Part shown: positions 43,122 to 53,313 of the stretch, in pieces
How positions within the stretch are numbered: the first letter of the stretch is position 1
Layout of the letters: each line of letters starts with the position of its first letter
Source of the DNA: Phragmitibacter flavus
Lineage (GTDB): Bacteria > Verrucomicrobiota > Verrucomicrobiia > Verrucomicrobiales > Verrucomicrobiaceae
Assembly (NCBI RefSeq): GCF_005780165.1
Contig: NZ_VAUV01000010.1
Coordinates: forward strand, 62,001-126,000
Length of the DNA stretch: 64,000 bases
Reading direction: 5' to 3'
Notes under the pieces: generated by a model
The model's input: only the letters and a program-made list of their open reading frames with translations
Databases searched by the model: none
What the model was told of the DNA's origin: nothing
Position numbers and translations under genes: made by a program

Positions 43122-46100
43122 ATGTCATTTTCAAAAGTGCTGGTTGCCAATCGTGGTGAGATTGCCTGTCGTGTGATCCGGACCCTCAAGAAGCTGGGGA
43201 TTCAGTCGGTGGCGGTGTATTCGGAGGCGGATCGTGAAGCGCCGCATGTGACGCTCGCGGATGAAGCTTATTTAATTGGTCCGGCGGCGGTTTCGGAAAG
43301 TTATCTGAGGTTTGAGAAGATCATTGCGGTGGCGAAACAGACCGGGGCCCAGGGGATTCACCCGGGCTATGGATTGTTGAGTGAGAATGCGGGCTTTGCG
43401 GAGGCTTGTGAGGCAGCGGGGATTGAGTTCATTGGGCCGACGCCGAGGCAGTTGCGGGTGTTTGGATTAAAACATTCGGCGCGTGAACAGGCGGTGACCT
43501 GTGGGGTGCCTTTGGTGCCGGGAACGGATTTGTTGAAGTCGGAAGAGGAGGCTTTGTCGGAGGCGGCGAGGATCGGTTACCCGGTGATGCTGAAGAGCAC
43601 GGCGGGCGGTGGCGGGATTGGCATGCGGCGTTGTGATGATGCGGATGCGTTGTCGGCGGCGTTCGCTTCGGTGGTGAGGCAGGGGACGGCGAGCTTTGGA
43701 GACGGAGGCGTGTTCTTGGAGAAGTTTGTGGTGAATGCCCGGCACATTGAAGTGCAGATGTTTGGAGATGGAAAAGGAAGGGTGCTGGCGTTGGGTGAAC
43801 GTGATTGTTCGACGCAACGGCGCAACCAGAAGGTGATTGAAGAGACGCCGGCTCCGAACATCACGGAAGAGATGCGGCAACGGCTTTGGTCGGCGGCAGT
43901 GAAGCTTTGTGAGTCGGTGAGTTATCGCTCTGCAGGAACGGTGGAGTTTGTTTACGATGCGGATGTCGACGACTTTTATTTTCTCGAAGTGAACACTCGT
44001 TTGCAGGTGGAACACACCGTGACAGAAGAGGTGACGGGGTTGGATCTGGTGGGTTGGATGGTGAGACTGGCGGGCGGCGAGGACCTGGCATTGGAATCGG
44101 TGGAGGTGAAGCGCAATGGTTGGGCCATGCAGGCGAGGGTGTATGCGGAAGATCCGAACAAGGATTTCCAACCTTCGAGCGGAGTGCTCACGCATGTGGC
44201 GTTTCCGGATGGGGTGCGCTGTGATGGTTGGATTGCTTCGGGCACGGAGGTGACGCCTTATTATGATCCCTTGCTGGCAAAGGTCATTGTGCATGCGGCT
44301 TCACGCGAAGAAGCGTTGGCGGCGATGTCAGCGGCGTTGCAGGGAACGACGCTGGCGGGGATCGAGACGAACTTGGAGTATCTCCGGCAGATCTTGAAGG
44401 ATGAACTTTTTGTCAGCGGCAAGATGACCACGCGGGCGTTGGGCGGCTTTGTTTATCGTCCGCGCACATTTGATGTGCTGGCTTCGGGAACGATGACGAC
44501 GGTGCAGGATTACCCTGGGCGCGTTGGTTACTGGGAGGTGGGGGTTCCGCCGTCAGGGGCGATGGATCCATTGGCGTTGCGGGTGGGGAACCGGCTGTTG
44601 GGAAATTCGGAGCGCTCCGCAGGTTTGGAGATGACGATGAGCGGTCCGACCTTGCGGTTCAATGTGGATACCTGGGTGTGTCTGACGGGCGCTTTGATGG
44701 CAAGCACGGTGGATGGCGCAGCGCTGGAGTTCTGGCGTCCAGTGAAGGTGAAGACAGGTCAGATTTTAAAGATCGGTCAGGCGAAAGGGACGGGCTGCCG
44801 TGCTTATTTGGCGATGGCGGGTGGCATTGACGTGCCGGACTATTTGGGCAGCAAGTCGACGTTTACATTGGGCGGGTTTGGCGGACATGCAGGGCGGGCT
44901 TTACGGGTGGGTGATGTGGTGCCGTTTGGTGAATCGGGTGAGGTCATGGTGGATGCGTCGGTGACAGCGCCGAGTTACTCGCATGAGTGGGAGATCGGGG
45001 TGTTGTATGGTCCACATGGGGCACCGGAATTTTTCAAGGAGGAGGACATGGAGATGTTTTTCTCGCAAGCCTGGGAGGTGCATTTTAATTCGGCGAGAAC
45101 CGGTGTTCGATTGGTGGGTCCGAAGCCGAAGTGGGCACGCAGTGATGGTGGGGAGGCGGGGTTGCATCCGTCGAACATTCATGACAACGCGTATGCGATT
45201 GGGGCGGTCGATTTCACGGGGGACATGCCGATCATTCTTGGGCCGGATGGACCGAGTTTGGGGGGATTTGTTTGTCCAGTGGTGGTGGTGCAGGCGGAGC
45301 TGTGGAAACTGGGGCAGTTGCGTCCGGGCGACACGGTGAAATTCGTGCCGGTGGCAGTGGAAACGGCGCGTGAGATGGAACTGGCGCAGGAGTCGGCGAT
45401 TGAAAAATTGACCTCTCTTGATTTGGAGTTGTTGCCGTTGGCGGAGATTCCGAAGAAGAGCGCGGTGTTGTTTATGTTGCCCGCGAAAGATGATCAGCCG
45501 GATGTGGTGTTTCGTCCTGCGGGAGATCATTATCTGTTGGTTGAGTTCGGACCGCTGGAGTTGGATATCTTTTTGCGGTTTTGGGTGCATGCGGTGTATC
45601 TGAAATTGAAGGAACTGGGGTTGGAAGGGGTGGTTGATTTGACGCCGGGGATCCGGTCGTTGCAGATTCATTTTGATGCCAGGCTGCAATCGCATGAGTC
45701 GATGATGAAGGCGGTGGTGGAGATTTGCGAGACGCTGCCCGCGGTGGCTGACATGGAGGTGCCGGCTCGGGTGGTGCATTTGCCGTTGTCTTGGGATGAT
45801 CCTTCGACGCGTGAGGCGATTCAGAAGTATATGGATTCGGTGCGGGCAGATGCGCCCTGGTGTCCGAGCAACATTGAATTCATTCGACGGATCAATGGAC
45901 TTGAGTCGGTGGACGAGGTGATGCGGATGGTTTTTGAGGCGAGTTATCTGGTGCTGGGATTGGGGGATGTTTATTTGGGGGCTCCGGTGGCGACGCCGAT
46001 GGATCCGAGGCATCGACTGGTCACAACGAAATACAATCCGGCCCGGACATGGACTCCACAGAATGCAGTGGGGATCGGCGGGGCGTATATGTGTGTCTAT

Positions 46101-46712
46101 GGCATGGAGGGGCCGGGTGGGTATCAATTTGTTGGACGCACGGTGCAGATGTGGAATCGTTATCAAGTCACCGAGAGTTTTATCGAAGGGCAGCCTTGGT
46201 TGTTGAGATTCTTTGATCAGGTGCGGTTCTATCCGGTGACGGCGGAAGAATTGGTGCAGTTGCGGATCGATTTTCCTCAGGGACGTTTTGTGCCGAAGAT
46301 TGAGGAGACCAGGTTCAAACTGGGTGATTACGAGGCGTTTCTTGAGAAGGAATCGGAGAGCATTGAGGCATTCAGGAACAAGCAGCAAAAGGCTTTTGGT
46401 GAAGAACGTCAGCGATGGGAGGAGGCAGGCATCAATGTCGCGGCGACGATTGAAGAAGTCGTGATTGCGAATGATGAGGTGGCGCTGGCGGACAACGAGC
46501 TGGCGGTGCAGAGCGAGGTGGCAGGGAATCTGTGGAAACTCAATGTTGGAGTGGGGGATCAGGTGGAGGCGGGTCAGACCGTTGCCATTGTTGAGGCCAT
46601 GAAGATGGAGATTCATGTGAACAGCCCTGTTACGGGCAAAGTGACGCGGGTCACTGGCAGGGAGGGGCAGTCAGTTTCGCCGGGACAGACGATGGTGGTG
46701 ATTGCGTCTTGA
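43122..46712 (+). CDS. Urea/guanidine carboxylase, biotin-dependent
   Basis: A 1196-residue enzyme carboxylating urea or guanidine with ATP and bicarbonate. Residues 1-450 are biotin carboxylase ([21 protein letters not shown]-grasp loop [33 protein letters not shown]). Residues about 455-760 match KipA/AHS2 ([20 protein letters not shown]) and about 800-1010 KipI/AHS1 ([15 protein letters not shown]). The C-terminal biotinyl domain has VEAMKMEI with the biotinylated lysine at about residue 1161. Next to UAAP1/UAAP2 and Gdx, guanidine is the likelier substrate. No allophanate hydrolase is fused or adjacent. Confidence 0.94.
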   Translation: MSFSKVLVANRGEIACRVIRTLKKLGIQSVAVYSEADREAPHVTLADEAYLIGPAAVSESYLRFEKIIAVAKQTGAQGIHPGYGLLSENAGFAEACEAAGIEFIGPTPRQLRVFGLKHSAREQAVTCGVPLVPGTDLLKSEEEALSEAARIGYPVMLKSTAGGGGIGMRRCDDADALSAAFASVVRQGTASFGDGGVFLEKFVVNARHIEVQMFGDGKGRVLALGERDCSTQRRNQKVIEETPAPNITEEMRQRLWSAAVKLCESVSYRSAGTVEFVYDADVDDFYFLEVNTRLQVEHTVTEEVTGLDLVGWMVRLAGGEDLALESVEVKRNGWAMQARVYAEDPNKDFQPSSGVLTHVAFPDGVRCDGWIASGTEVTPYYDPLLAKVIVHAASREEALAAMSAALQGTTLAGIETNLEYLRQILKDELFVSGKMTTRALGGFVYRPRTFDVLASGTMTTVQDYPGRVGYWEVGVPPSGAMDPLALRVGNRLLGNSERSAGLEMTMSGPTLRFNVDTWVCLTGALMASTVDGAALEFWRPVKVKTGQILKIGQAKGTGCRAYLAMAGGIDVPDYLGSKSTFTLGGFGGHAGRALRVGDVVPFGESGEVMVDASVTAPSYSHEWEIGVLYGPHGAPEFFKEEDMEMFFSQAWEVHFNSARTGVRLVGPKPKWARSDGGEAGLHPSNIHDNAYAIGAVDFTGDMPIILGPDGPSLGGFVCPVVVVQAELWKLGQLRPGDTVKFVPVAVETAREMELAQESAIEKLTSLDLELLPLAEIPKKSAVLFMLPAKDDQPDVVFRPAGDHYLLVEFGPLELDIFLRFWVHAVYLKLKELGLEGVVDLTPGIRSLQIHFDARLQSHESMMKAVVEICETLPAVADMEVPARVVHLPLSWDDPSTREAIQKYMDSVRADAPWCPSNIEFIRRINGLESVDEVMRMVFEASYLVLGLGDVYLGAPVATPMDPRHRLVTTKYNPARTWTPQNAVGIGGAYMCVYGMEGPGGYQFVGRTVQMWNRYQVTESFIEGQPWLLRFFDQVRFYPVTAEELVQLRIDFPQGRFVPKIEETRFKLGDYEAFLEKESESIEAFRNKQQKAFGEERQRWEEAGINVAATIEEVVIANDEVALADNELAVQSEVAGNLWKLNVGVGDQVEAGQTVAIVEAMKMEIHVNSPVTGKVTRVTGREGQSVSPGQTMVVIAS

Positions 46713-46778
46713 TCGAAGCAAGGATGTCTTGTCGGTTCTTGACGCTTGCGCGCCGGAGGTCCTGAGCAATGGTGCGAA

Positions 46779-47411
46779 ATGAGTAAGTTTTCATTTGTCG
46801 CGCTTTTGCTGGGGTTGGTGGTCGCTTTGTCTGCCTGTGGAGAGGGCGGTCCGAAGGGGCCGAAGCTTGTCCATGGCCCAAGCTTGGAGGAGCGTGCGGA
46901 TGGATTGTTTTATGAAAAAGGGGCAGAAAAACCGTTCACGGGAACTCAGAACAAGGTGGACAAGGAGAGTGGCAAATTGAGGGCGGAGACCCAGTTTGAG
47001 AACGGTCAGAAACATGGATGGGACCGCCGTTGGTATCGAGACAATCTGGATCAGATGCATCGTCAGTGGCTCTGGGTGCGTGGCGAACCGGCGTTCTTTT
47101 GGTCGTGGTGGCCCAACGGAGTGATGAGGGAGCTTGCATCGCAACGGTCAGGCAAGGAATTTGGCCGGGCGGACATTGCTTATGGGAGCTATGTAAAGTG
47201 GTTTGACAGTGGAAAGATTCAGTTCAAAGCGCGTTATGATGAGAAGTTTTTCTGGCAGGGGCATGTGCTCGATTACAATGATGCGGGTCAGTTGATGTGG
47301 GATGGAGAATTCAAGGATGGAGTTTTCGTGAAGGGGATCAGACCGCCTGAAGGGAGCGGAGAGGTGAAGAAGGTGACGCCCCCGCCTGCCGATGCACCGG
47401 AAGAGGAGTGA
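46779..47411 (+). CDS. Lipoprotein with MORN-variant repeats
   Basis: A 210-residue lipoprotein: MSKFSFVALLLGLVVALSAC ends in lipobox LSAC. The mature part has MORN-variant segments as found in YwqK-like proteins (GKLRAETQFENGQKHGWDRR, YVKWFDSGKIQFKARYDEKF, AGQLMWDGEFKDGVFVKG), separated by a Trp-rich stretch (HRQWLWVRGEPAFFWSWWPN). It ends in a Pro/Glu-rich tail. The frame opens 11 codons earlier at ATG 46746, but ATG 46779 starts the signal peptide directly. Function unknown; it follows the carboxylase gene by 66 bases and may only be a neighbour. Confidence 0.78.
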   Translation: MSKFSFVALLLGLVVALSACGEGGPKGPKLVHGPSLEERADGLFYEKGAEKPFTGTQNKVDKESGKLRAETQFENGQKHGWDRRWYRDNLDQMHRQWLWVRGEPAFFWSWWPNGVMRELASQRSGKEFGRADIAYGSYVKWFDSGKIQFKARYDEKFFWQGHVLDYNDAGQLMWDGEFKDGVFVKGIRPPEGSGEVKKVTPPPADAPEEE

Positions 47412-47572
47412 GTGCAGCTGGTCAATTGAGCGGCACCAGGCATCTGTAAATGTCACATTGGCGATGTTGCACAGGGGGGATGGCGTGTGTTACGAATTTG
47501 TCACACACCAACCAACCAAGTGATTCATCGGGGTGACCCCGTCTGATGATCCTACAACACGCAGAATTGATC

Positions 47573-47920
47573 ATGAGTAACAAGAAAAAGTCGCCAGCGG
47601 ATAAAAAAGTGGCGAAAACTGAACCCGTAGCGGTCGCCAATGTGGCGGATGCCGAACTTCTGCTGGCCGAAAAAATTGAACTGGCTGAGCAAGCCAAAGA
47701 GGGGCTAAAGAAGGCAAAGAAAACGCTTAAGGACGCCAAGAAATCGGCGAAAGAGGCGGAAAAAAACCTGAAGGAAGCGAGCCGCTCTCAGAAAAAGAAA
47801 GTGGCGACTTCCAAAAAGAAAGCCGCCAAAACGGCGAAGCCAAAAACGAAGCCCAAAACTCAATCCAAACCAAAACCAAACGCAAAAGCGCCGAAGTCCG
47901 CCGAAGCGGACAAAGAGTAG
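47573..47920 (+). CDS. Lys/Ala-rich histone H1-like protein
   Basis: A 115-residue low-complexity basic protein. Residues 1-20 are Lys-rich, residues 25-70 form an amphipathic Ala/Glu/Lys helix (LLAEKIELAEQAKEGLKKAK, likely coiled coil), and the last 45 residues are a Lys/Pro/Ala tail with KTKPKTQSKPKPNAKAPK, like eukaryotic H1 tails and bacterial HC1/AlgP. Such proteins bind DNA or polyanions. The gene faces the convergent polyphosphate kinase gene. Start at ATG 47573; an upstream ATG at 47546 is less likely. Confidence 0.7.
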   Translation: MSNKKKSPADKKVAKTEPVAVANVADAELLLAEKIELAEQAKEGLKKAKKTLKDAKKSAKEAEKNLKEASRSQKKKVATSKKKAAKTAKPKTKPKTQSKPKPNAKAPKSAEADKE

Positions 47921-47972
47921 TGTTTCACCGGTTGCTCAGAGATGAAGATGCTTTGCGCAACTGATCTGAATT

Positions 47973-48884
47973 TCAGTAAACCTGTGGGACAATGAGTTCC
48001 TCAGGCACTGGTTTGCGGTGGTAGTCGTCGTGCCGCTCACGCGAAGGAAGTTGAATGAGCGGGCGGGTGACTTCGGTGTAAGGCACCTTGCTGAGAAGAT
48101 GGGCGATGCAGTTGAGTCGGGCGCGTTTTTTGTCCACGGCGGGCACCACGACCCAGGGGTTTTCGGGCAGGCTGGTGCGTTCGAGCATGATCTCCTTGGC
48201 CTTGGTGTAGTCCTCCCAGCGCCGGCGGCTTTCGAGGTCCATGGGGCTGAGTTTCCAATGTTTTAGTGGGTCAAGAATGCGGCTCTGGAAACGGAATTCC
48301 TGTTCATCATCGGTGATGGAGAACCAGTATTTCACCAACTGGATGCCGGAACGGGTGAGCATGTTTTCGAACTCGGGAACCGAACGGTAAAACTCTTCGG
48401 ACTCCTCTTCCGTGCAGAATCCCATCACGCGTTCGACGCCGGAGCGGTTATACCAACTGCGGTCGAAGAGGACGATCTCGCCAGCGGCGGGGAGGTGGGC
48501 GACGTAGCGTTGGAAATACCACTGGGTGCGTTCGCGTTCGGTGGGCGCGGGGAGGGCGGCCACGCGGCAGACACGGGGATTGAGGCGTTGGGTGATGCGT
48601 TTGATGACGCCGCCTTTTCCTGCGGCATCGCGACCTTCGAAGAGAACGACCAGCTTGTGTTTGGAGTGCATCACCCAGTCCTGCAGTTTGACCAGTTCGC
48701 ATTGCAGGCGAAGGAGTTCGCGGAAGTAGAAGCGACGGAAGTTGGAATCGGCCTCGCTGGCGGCGGGATCGCCGGGTGGAAATCCGGCGAGGTCGTCGAA
48801 TTCCATTTCCAGTTCTTCATCAAAGCTGTCGATGGCCTCAGCGTGGAGGCGGGCAAACATTTCCTGGTCGATGGGTGTCGTCAT
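47973..48884 (-). CDS. ppk2: Polyphosphate kinase 2
   Basis: A 303-residue single-domain PPK2 that transfers phosphate between polyphosphate and nucleotides. Walker A is VVLFEGRDAAGKGGVIKRIT, Walker B IVLFDRSWYNRSGVERVMGF, and the lid module reads DPLKHWKLSPMDLESRRRW. YTKAKEIMLERTSLPENPW is the conserved C-terminal core. About 60 acidic N-terminal residues precede the catalytic region, typical for the class. Direction (polyP-driven NDP/NMP phosphorylation versus polyP synthesis) cannot be read from the sequence. Confidence 0.94.
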   Translation of the reverse strand: MTTPIDQEMFARLHAEAIDSFDEELEMEFDDLAGFPPGDPAASEADSNFRRFYFRELLRLQCELVKLQDWVMHSKHKLVVLFEGRDAAGKGGVIKRITQRLNPRVCRVAALPAPTERERTQWYFQRYVAHLPAAGEIVLFDRSWYNRSGVERVMGFCTEEESEEFYRSVPEFENMLTRSGIQLVKYWFSITDDEQEFRFQSRILDPLKHWKLSPMDLESRRRWEDYTKAKEIMLERTSLPENPWVVVPAVDKKRARLNCIAHLLSKVPYTEVTRPLIQLPSRERHDDYHRKPVPEELIVPQVY

Positions 48885-49030
48885 GGGTGCAACATGAGCG
48901 AATCAGCGGAGGATTGCTTGTGACGTTTTTGTTGCAGGAGATGCGGATTGCAGAGGCTTGGGTGGAGGAATCTGCTTGCGAAGACGGGGTTTTGCTCAAG
49001 GATGGAGGTTCATCCCATTTTTGATCTGCT

Positions 49031-49477
49031 TTGACGACCACCTACGAAATCACCAATATTTTCGAAACCGAAGCTGACGCGCAATCGCTTCTTTATGCAC
49101 CTCCGGCGAAACCGCTGCATTTTCGCAAGTCGATGCGCTATGTCTTTGATTATGAGGGGGGTGAATCGGCTCTGGATGCTTTTGTTCACGAGGTGCTTGT
49201 GGACCGAATCAGTCAGAAGTCGCACAAGGACAGCGATCCCTTGTGGAGCGGATCGGCATTCATTTTGGATTATGGCATGAAGGGCGGGGCCCTGGATTTG
49301 GAGAAGGAGGCGATATTGAGCTATTATCGAAAGTTGGAGAATCCGGGGTTTGAGTTGAAGAAACTGGCGTTGCGGACGCGGATCTATGTTTTTGGTGAAG
49401 GGGCTGATCCAGCGGTGTTTGAGCGGGACATCGTGAATCCGGCGGTGCAGAATTCGGAAGTGTTGCGGGCTGCGTGA
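49031..49477 (+). CDS. PurS-like protein (tandem half-domains), likely FGAM synthase small subunit
   Basis: A 148-residue protein starting at TTG 49031, the only start upstream of ATG 49133 because a stop lies just before it. The C-terminal 75 residues follow the PurS pattern: MKGGALDLEKEAILSYYRKL (compare beta1-alpha1 of PurS), LALRTRIYVFGEG (compare VRVGKYIELEL) and FERDIVNPAVQNSEVL (compare the PurS end EKLLANPVIEDY). The N-terminal half, RKSMRYVFDYEGGESALDAF, repeats the second half of that pattern. With short-type purL and purQ nearby and no other purS in view, a PurS role is reasonable but based on eye alignment. Confidence 0.5.
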   Translation: MTTTYEITNIFETEADAQSLLYAPPAKPLHFRKSMRYVFDYEGGESALDAFVHEVLVDRISQKSHKDSDPLWSGSAFILDYGMKGGALDLEKEAILSYYRKLENPGFELKKLALRTRIYVFGEGADPAVFERDIVNPAVQNSEVLRAA

Positions 49478-49537
49478 GTAAACATCGATTAATGGCTTGG
49501 GTTGAATAAAGACAACACATCGACCATCATAGCCGTC

Positions 49538-49981
49538 ATGATAAGCCAAACACGTTGGTTGAGAGTCGGGATTTTTTGTGTGACGTTTTGGAGTGTGGTC
49601 AGCGCGATTTCAGCCGAGCCAGTATTGCTGAAAGTAGGGGACCCGGATCGGGCGGCGATCCTGAAGGTGGTGAAATCGCTGCCTCTGGTGACGGGCATGG
49701 CGAAAGATCTGGGCAAAGACATTTTGATGAACGAGGTGTTTGTGCAAAAGGGCGGGGAGTGGGCGTGGTTTTCTGCCCAACCAGAGACGAGGGACAAGAG
49801 CTGGATGGGGGAAGGATTGCTGTATTTGTTGCGCAAGAAAGAGGGAAAGTGGTCGATCATGACGGGGATTCCTGAGGAGGTGATGACGGCGGATGATGCG
49901 GATGCGGCTTACACCACGTGGCGGCAGGGATTGTTGAAGAAGTATCCGACGCTGCCTGCGGGGGTGGTGCCGGTGCAATGA
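49538..49981 (+). CDS. Secreted protein of unknown function
   Basis: A 147-residue protein. MISQTRWLRVGIFCVTFWSV plus VSAISA is a signal peptide with likely cleavage before EPVLLKV. The mature domain starts VGDPDRAAILKVVKSLPLV and contains NEVFVQKGGEWAWFSAQPET and YLLRKKEGKWSIMTGIPEEV, a pattern of small beta-sheet proteins similar to NTF2-like secreted domains. No family is assigned. The frame extends to TTG 49502 but ATG 49538 gives a clean signal peptide. It lies 74 bases before purL. Confidence 0.68.
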   Translation: MISQTRWLRVGIFCVTFWSVVSAISAEPVLLKVGDPDRAAILKVVKSLPLVTGMAKDLGKDILMNEVFVQKGGEWAWFSAQPETRDKSWMGEGLLYLLRKKEGKWSIMTGIPEEVMTADDADAAYTTWRQGLLKKYPTLPAGVVPVQ

Positions 49982-50055
49982 GGTGCGCGGAGGGTGATTC
50001 TGATGGCTTTTCGTTGACCGGAGGGCGTGGCGTGGCATAGGGGATAGGCTCGCGT

Positions 50056-52494
50056 ATGTTCACTTCCAAAGCCGTTTTTCGACACGTTCCGATCCTCAAC
50101 CTGAATGCCGAGGAATTGCTGGCGCTGAGCCAGAAGTTGAAGCTGAGCCTTTCGAAGGAGGACATGCTGGCGGTGCAGGCAATTTTCGCTGAGGAGAAGC
50201 GGGAGCCGACGGATGTGGAACTTGAGGTGATTGCTCAGACCTGGAGTGAGCATTGCAAACACCGGATTTTTGGGGCGAAGATCACCCACACGATTGATGG
50301 CAAAACGGAGGTGGTGGACAGTTTGTATAAAACTTATGTCCGAGATGTGACGGGTCGGATTCGTGAGAAGAAACCGGATTTTGTGTTGTCAGCTTTTGTA
50401 GACAACGCGGGTTTTGTGAAGCTGGACGATGAACTGGCGGTGTGTTTGAAGGCGGAGACGCACAACCACCCGAGTGCGATTGAACCTTATGCCGGAGCCA
50501 ACACTGGGTTGGGCGGGGTGATCCGGGATATTCTCGGGGCGGGCAAAGGGGCGAAACCGGTGGCGTCATTGGATGTATTTTGTTTTGGTCCGCCGGACAC
50601 GAAGCAGGAAGACATCAAAGCCAAGGACGTGATCCATCCGCTGGGCGTCATGCGCGGGGTGGTTCGTGGAGTGCGGGATTATGGCAATCGCATGGGCATT
50701 CCGACGACGAGCGGAGCCATTCAGTTTGACGATACCTACATTTACAATCCGCTGGTGTTTTGCGGAACGATGGGGGTGATTCCGATCAAGGACATTGAGA
50801 AGGAGGTAAAGCCGGGGCATTTGCTGATCGCCGCAGGCGGACGGACTGGCAAGGATGGACTGAAGGGGGCAACTTTCTCGAGTGTCTCGCTGACGACTTC
50901 GAGTCATGAAGAAGACCAGACGGCAGTGCAGATTGGCAACCCGATTGAAGAAAAGAAGGTGGCCGACTTTATTCTTGCTGCGCGTGAAAAAGGCTTGATT
51001 CAGTTTGTGACCGATTGCGGTGCAGGTGGTTTTAGCAGTGCTGCCGGGGAAATGTTGAGCGAGGTGGGTGGGGAAGTCTGGTTGGAAAATGCGCCATTAA
51101 AGGTGGGAGAGATGGAAAGCTGGCAGGTGTTCATCAGCGAGAGTCAGGAGCGGATGGTGATGGCGATTGAGGAAAAGGATCTGCCAGAGATGCAAAAGCT
51201 GGCGGACATTTTTGAAACCGAAATCTGCATACTTGCCAAGGCAGATGGCACGGGAATTCTGACGGTGAAGCATCACGGCGAGGTGGTTTGCCGGTTGGAC
51301 AACAAGCATTTGCATGAGGCTCCGCGCCGTCACATGACGTCGGAATGGAGCACTGAGGTGGGCAGTGGGGTGGAGTTTGAATTGGACTATGGTTTTGAGA
51401 ATGGGCCGGAGTCGGGTAACCAAATTTTGAAAGCTCTGCTGGCAGATTTTGCGATTGTTTCACGTGAACCGATCATTCGTGAATATGACCACGAGGTGCA
51501 GGGCAACACGTTGCTGAAACCACTGGCAGGCGCGAGTGGTGATGCGCCCCAGGATGGATCGGTGATCCGCATTCATGGCAGCGAACAACTGGTGGCTCTG
51601 TCCGTGGCGCTCCTGCCCGAGTGGGGCAAGACGATGCCTCATCTGATGGGTCGGGCAACGGTGGACGAATGCGTGCGGCAGCTGGTGGCGATGGGGGCCA
51701 ATCCGGAGCGGATTGCCATTTTGGACAATTTCTGTGTGGGCAATCCGGATGCACCAGAAGAGCTTGGGGCTCTGGTGGAAACGACCAAGGGCATGGCGCA
51801 AACGGCAGAGATTTATGGCGCGCCGTTTGTTTCGGGCAAGGATTCGTTCTACAACTACTTCAAGACGGATGAGGGGCCGGTATCGATTCCGGTGACCTTG
51901 CTGGTGAGTGGGTTTGGTATCATGGAGGACTCGAAACACATCGTGGGATCGAGCATTCGCAAGGTGGGGAGCAAGTTGTTCCTGTTGGGTCAGGCTTCGA
52001 GTGGTCTGGCGGGCAGTGTGTTGGCACGGGTGCTGGTCAAAGGGTCGGCCGAGGGCGATGAAGAGGCTCTGGAGTTCACGCAAGGGCCGGTGTTTGAGGA
52101 AGCAACGTCGCTGGAAGACTATCGCCGTTATTATGAGTTGGTGCGCAAGGGAGTGATTCTATCGGCTCACGACGTGAGTGAAGGTGGTCTTGCTGTGGCG
52201 CTGGCAGAAATGGCGTTCTCGGGCAAGTCAGGCATCGCGGTGGATCTCGCGGACATTCCTACCTTGGACGATACGCCACCTGCAGAGCATTTGTTTGGTG
52301 AAACACCTGGACGGATTATTTTTGAAGTCGATCCGGAGAAGGCGGCTTTTGCATCCGAGTTGGGCTTTACTCTGATCGGTGAGACCACCGACGAAAAACG
52401 TCTATTGATCACCAACGGCGACATGGACTTCATTGATGCGCCGATGGAGGAATTGAAACCTTTGTGGAAGGACGGTCTGAAAGCTTTTTATTGA
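50056..52494 (+). CDS. purL: Phosphoribosylformylglycinamidine synthase subunit PurL
   Basis: Large subunit of the fourth step of purine synthesis, turning FGAR, glutamine-derived ammonia and ATP into FGAM. At 812 residues it is the short type that needs separate PurS and PurQ. Motifs: IAQTWSEHCKHRIFGAKI near the start, KAETHNHPSAIEPYAGANTG (ATP/Mg site), GGVIRDILGAGKGAKPVAS, TDCGAGGFSSAAGEMLSEVG and the second-half FVSGKDSFYN and SAHDVSEGGLAVALAEMAFS. It carries a slightly longer N-terminus than the Bacillus form. purQ follows after 54 bases. Confidence 0.96.
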   Translation: MFTSKAVFRHVPILNLNAEELLALSQKLKLSLSKEDMLAVQAIFAEEKREPTDVELEVIAQTWSEHCKHRIFGAKITHTIDGKTEVVDSLYKTYVRDVTGRIREKKPDFVLSAFVDNAGFVKLDDELAVCLKAETHNHPSAIEPYAGANTGLGGVIRDILGAGKGAKPVASLDVFCFGPPDTKQEDIKAKDVIHPLGVMRGVVRGVRDYGNRMGIPTTSGAIQFDDTYIYNPLVFCGTMGVIPIKDIEKEVKPGHLLIAAGGRTGKDGLKGATFSSVSLTTSSHEEDQTAVQIGNPIEEKKVADFILAAREKGLIQFVTDCGAGGFSSAAGEMLSEVGGEVWLENAPLKVGEMESWQVFISESQERMVMAIEEKDLPEMQKLADIFETEICILAKADGTGILTVKHHGEVVCRLDNKHLHEAPRRHMTSEWSTEVGSGVEFELDYGFENGPESGNQILKALLADFAIVSREPIIREYDHEVQGNTLLKPLAGASGDAPQDGSVIRIHGSEQLVALSVALLPEWGKTMPHLMGRATVDECVRQLVAMGANPERIAILDNFCVGNPDAPEELGALVETTKGMAQTAEIYGAPFVSGKDSFYNYFKTDEGPVSIPVTLLVSGFGIMEDSKHIVGSSIRKVGSKLFLLGQASSGLAGSVLARVLVKGSAEGDEEALEFTQGPVFEEATSLEDYRRYYELVRKGVILSAHDVSEGGLAVALAEMAFSGKSGIAVDLADIPTLDDTPPAEHLFGETPGRIIFEVDPEKAAFASELGFTLIGETTDEKRLLITNGDMDFIDAPMEELKPLWKDGLKAFY

Positions 52495-52548
52495 TGTTGA
52501 TCGATTTTCCCAAGCTCACCATTTCAAAAATTTCTCAAACGAAACGAC

Positions 52549-53259
52549 ATGTCCATCGCTCCCAAAGCTCTTCTGCTAAAATTTCCCGGCACGAACTGTG
52601 ATGCCGAAACCGCTCTTGCGTTGCAGGAGGTGGGATTTGAGACGCAGGTCCTGCCAAGCGCACTGTTGGAACCCGAATCGCTGGAGGGCATCCAACTGGT
52701 GGTGTTCTCGGGCGGATTCAGCTATGGCGATTATGTGATGTCCGGTCGTTTTGCGAAACTCACGGCAAAAGAAAAGCTCGGCGATGGTCTGAAAAAGTAT
52801 GTTGAAAAGGGTGGCTATGCGCTTGGCATTTGCAATGGCTTTCAAATTTTGACCCAGATGGGATTGTTGCCCGAGGGAAGTTTGATTCACAACACCAGTG
52901 GCCGGTTTATCTGCCGCTGGGCGGGGTTGAAAAAGAATGCGCAGAGCCCTTATCTCAGTGAACTGCCTGATGAATTCGAACTTCCGGTGGCGCATGCGGA
53001 GGGCCGCTTTGTCGGGATGGATGATGTGGCGGGTGACTATGTAAAAAACGGGCAGGCTGCGCTTCTTTATGATGCCGATGTCAATGGGAGCAGTCATCAG
53101 ATTGCCGGTTTGCAGGATGAGACGGGAAGAGTGTTTGGATTAATGCCGCATCCGGAGCGTTTCATGATAAAACAACATCACTACGATGCCGACTGGACAG
53201 GAGCCGAGCACGGCTGGGGGCACTACCTTTTCAAGAGCGTGCGGGCAGCGATTGGCTGA
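52549..53259 (+). CDS. purQ: Phosphoribosylformylglycinamidine synthase subunit PurQ
   Basis: Glutaminase subunit of 236 residues that supplies ammonia to PurL. Class I amidotransferase motifs: LLLKFPGTNCDAETALAL, FSGGFSYGDYVMSGRFAK, nucleophile cysteine in ALGICNGFQILTQMGLLP, and the histidine and glutamate in FGLMPHPERFMIKQH. All catalytic residues are present. It is probably co-transcribed with purL. Confidence 0.96.
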   Translation: MSIAPKALLLKFPGTNCDAETALALQEVGFETQVLPSALLEPESLEGIQLVVFSGGFSYGDYVMSGRFAKLTAKEKLGDGLKKYVEKGGYALGICNGFQILTQMGLLPEGSLIHNTSGRFICRWAGLKKNAQSPYLSELPDEFELPVAHAEGRFVGMDDVAGDYVKNGQAALLYDADVNGSSHQIAGLQDETGRVFGLMPHPERFMIKQHHYDADWTGAEHGWGHYLFKSVRAAIG

Positions 53260-53293
53260 TTCTTGATTCACCACCGGGTGGGACGTTCAATGC

Positions 53294-53313
53294 GCCCTGA
53301 ATCAGAATCAGGG
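53294..53313. terminator. Weak hairpin between convergent purQ and lipoprotein gene
   Basis: CCCTGA (53295-53300) and TCAGGG (53308-53313) form a 6-bp stem with a 7-base loop where the two genes converge. There is no U-tract and the stem touches the end of the minus-strand gene, so its role is uncertain. Confidence 0.3.

Noticed and set aside
44901-46616. 571-codon open frame on the minus strand opposite the carboxylase
   Set aside because: Translation is dominated by His, Arg, Pro and Gln with no domain features, and the plus strand encodes a complete carboxylase.
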